Shown: one piece after another, positions 5,649 to 5,896 of the stretch | How positions within the stretch are numbered: the stretch's first letter is position 1 | Layout: the number at the start of each line of letters is the position of its first letter | DNA from: an uncultured Litorilinea sp. | GTDB lineage: Bacteria; Chloroflexota; Anaerolineae; Caldilineales; Caldilineaceae | Length of the DNA: 5,896 bases | NCBI GenBank assembly: GCA_946885925.1 | Contig: CAMPHP010000233.1 | Span: 1-5,896, forward strand | Direction of reading: 5' to 3' | Made by a program: the position numbers and the translations under genes | Notes under the pieces: generated by a model | The model's input: the letters and a program-made list of their open reading frames with translations, nothing else | Database searches by the model: none | What the model was told of the DNA's origin: nothing

Positions 5649-5896
5649 TTACTCCTGGCTGGACGTTTCCTCAAACACCTGGTCAATAAACGCCTGCATA
5701 CGGTCGTAATGGGAGCCGGGCCAATAGATCTGGCGACAGCCGTCACATCGTCTGAAGTCGTTGAAGTAGCGCTTGGTCTTTGGTTCGAGTTGATCAAGAA
5801 TCTCTGCTTTGTCCACTGGCTCCAGGAGTTCATTACAGCGGAGACAGCGCTGCCACGGCTTGATCTCAGCGGCCAACTGGTAGCGACGGAGTAGTG
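5649..5896 (-). CDS. Mut7-C RNase-domain protein (C-terminal part, gene runs off the window)
   Basis: The frame is open to the right edge and ends at TAA 5649-5651. The visible residues match the C-terminal end of Mut7-C domain proteins: LLRRYQLAAEIKPWQRCLRCN, then ELLEPVDK and RRCDGCRQIYWPGSHYDRM. Two CxxC pairs (CLRC and CDGC) form a likely zinc ribbon. The family is related to PIN-type RNases and is thought to act on RNA in the cytoplasm; the upstream acidic catalytic part lies outside the window. A TTG at 5876 is the first possible start inside the window but falls within the conserved block, so the gene is partial rather than a 75-residue protein. It is the first visible gene of the short minus-strand run with the truncated membrane protein. 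Confidence 0.85.
   Translation of the reverse strand, partial: LLRRYQLAAEIKPWQRCLRCNELLEPVDKAEILDQLEPKTKRYFNDFRRCDGCRQIYWPGSHYDRMQAFIDQVFEETSSQE

Overview
This window looks like a piece of bacterial chromosome, probably from a metagenome contig. The most likely source is a Chloroflexota (Anaerolineae/Caldilineae-like) bacterium. The evidence for that is indirect: a Tat-type lipoprotein sugar-binding protein with an LTRRRFLQ...LAAC signal, a family-typical 'TPP-requiring protein', a Mut7-C zinc-ribbon protein and the N-terminus of a spermidine-synthase-like membrane protein, all at moderate GC. I could not test taxonomy.

Layout, left to right. Positions 1-176 are a large imperfect inverted repeat at the contig edge, which turns the permease gene back on itself. 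Positions 2-604 (minus) hold the 5' part of a MalF/UgpA-type ABC permease, readable as authentic only down to about 98. A strong stem-loop (622-654) separates it from the upstream solute-binding lipoprotein gene (702-2099, minus). The region 2100-2704 is a divergent control region. It contains a near-consensus minus-strand promoter (TTGACA-18-TAAAAT), a leader of about 330 nt for the binding protein, repeated TGCAAAACG/GTTGCAA boxes, a weak plus-strand promoter and a 30-bp near-perfect palindrome. A thiamine-pyrophosphate enzyme of the acetolactate-synthase superfamily (2705-4339, plus) follows. After a 218-nt spacer comes an Imm5-like putative immunity protein gene (4558-5073, plus). It converges on, and overlaps by CTAG, a truncated spermidine-synthase-like membrane protein gene (5070-5609, minus). 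The C-terminal end of a Mut7-C domain protein (5649 to the right edge, minus) lies just upstream of that gene on the same strand.

Functionally, the left half is a carbohydrate-type ABC uptake operon (binding protein, then permease, with the rest outside the window). It is divergently transcribed from a TPP-dependent enzyme that may act on the imported compound or its product; this link is inference from shared control DNA. The right half is unrelated: an orphan immunity-type gene next to a broken membrane-protein gene, which suggests a past rearrangement. I see no complete novel system. The points most worth checking are the fold-back at the left edge, the intercistronic hairpin, the palindromic operator candidate and the truncation junction near 5100.
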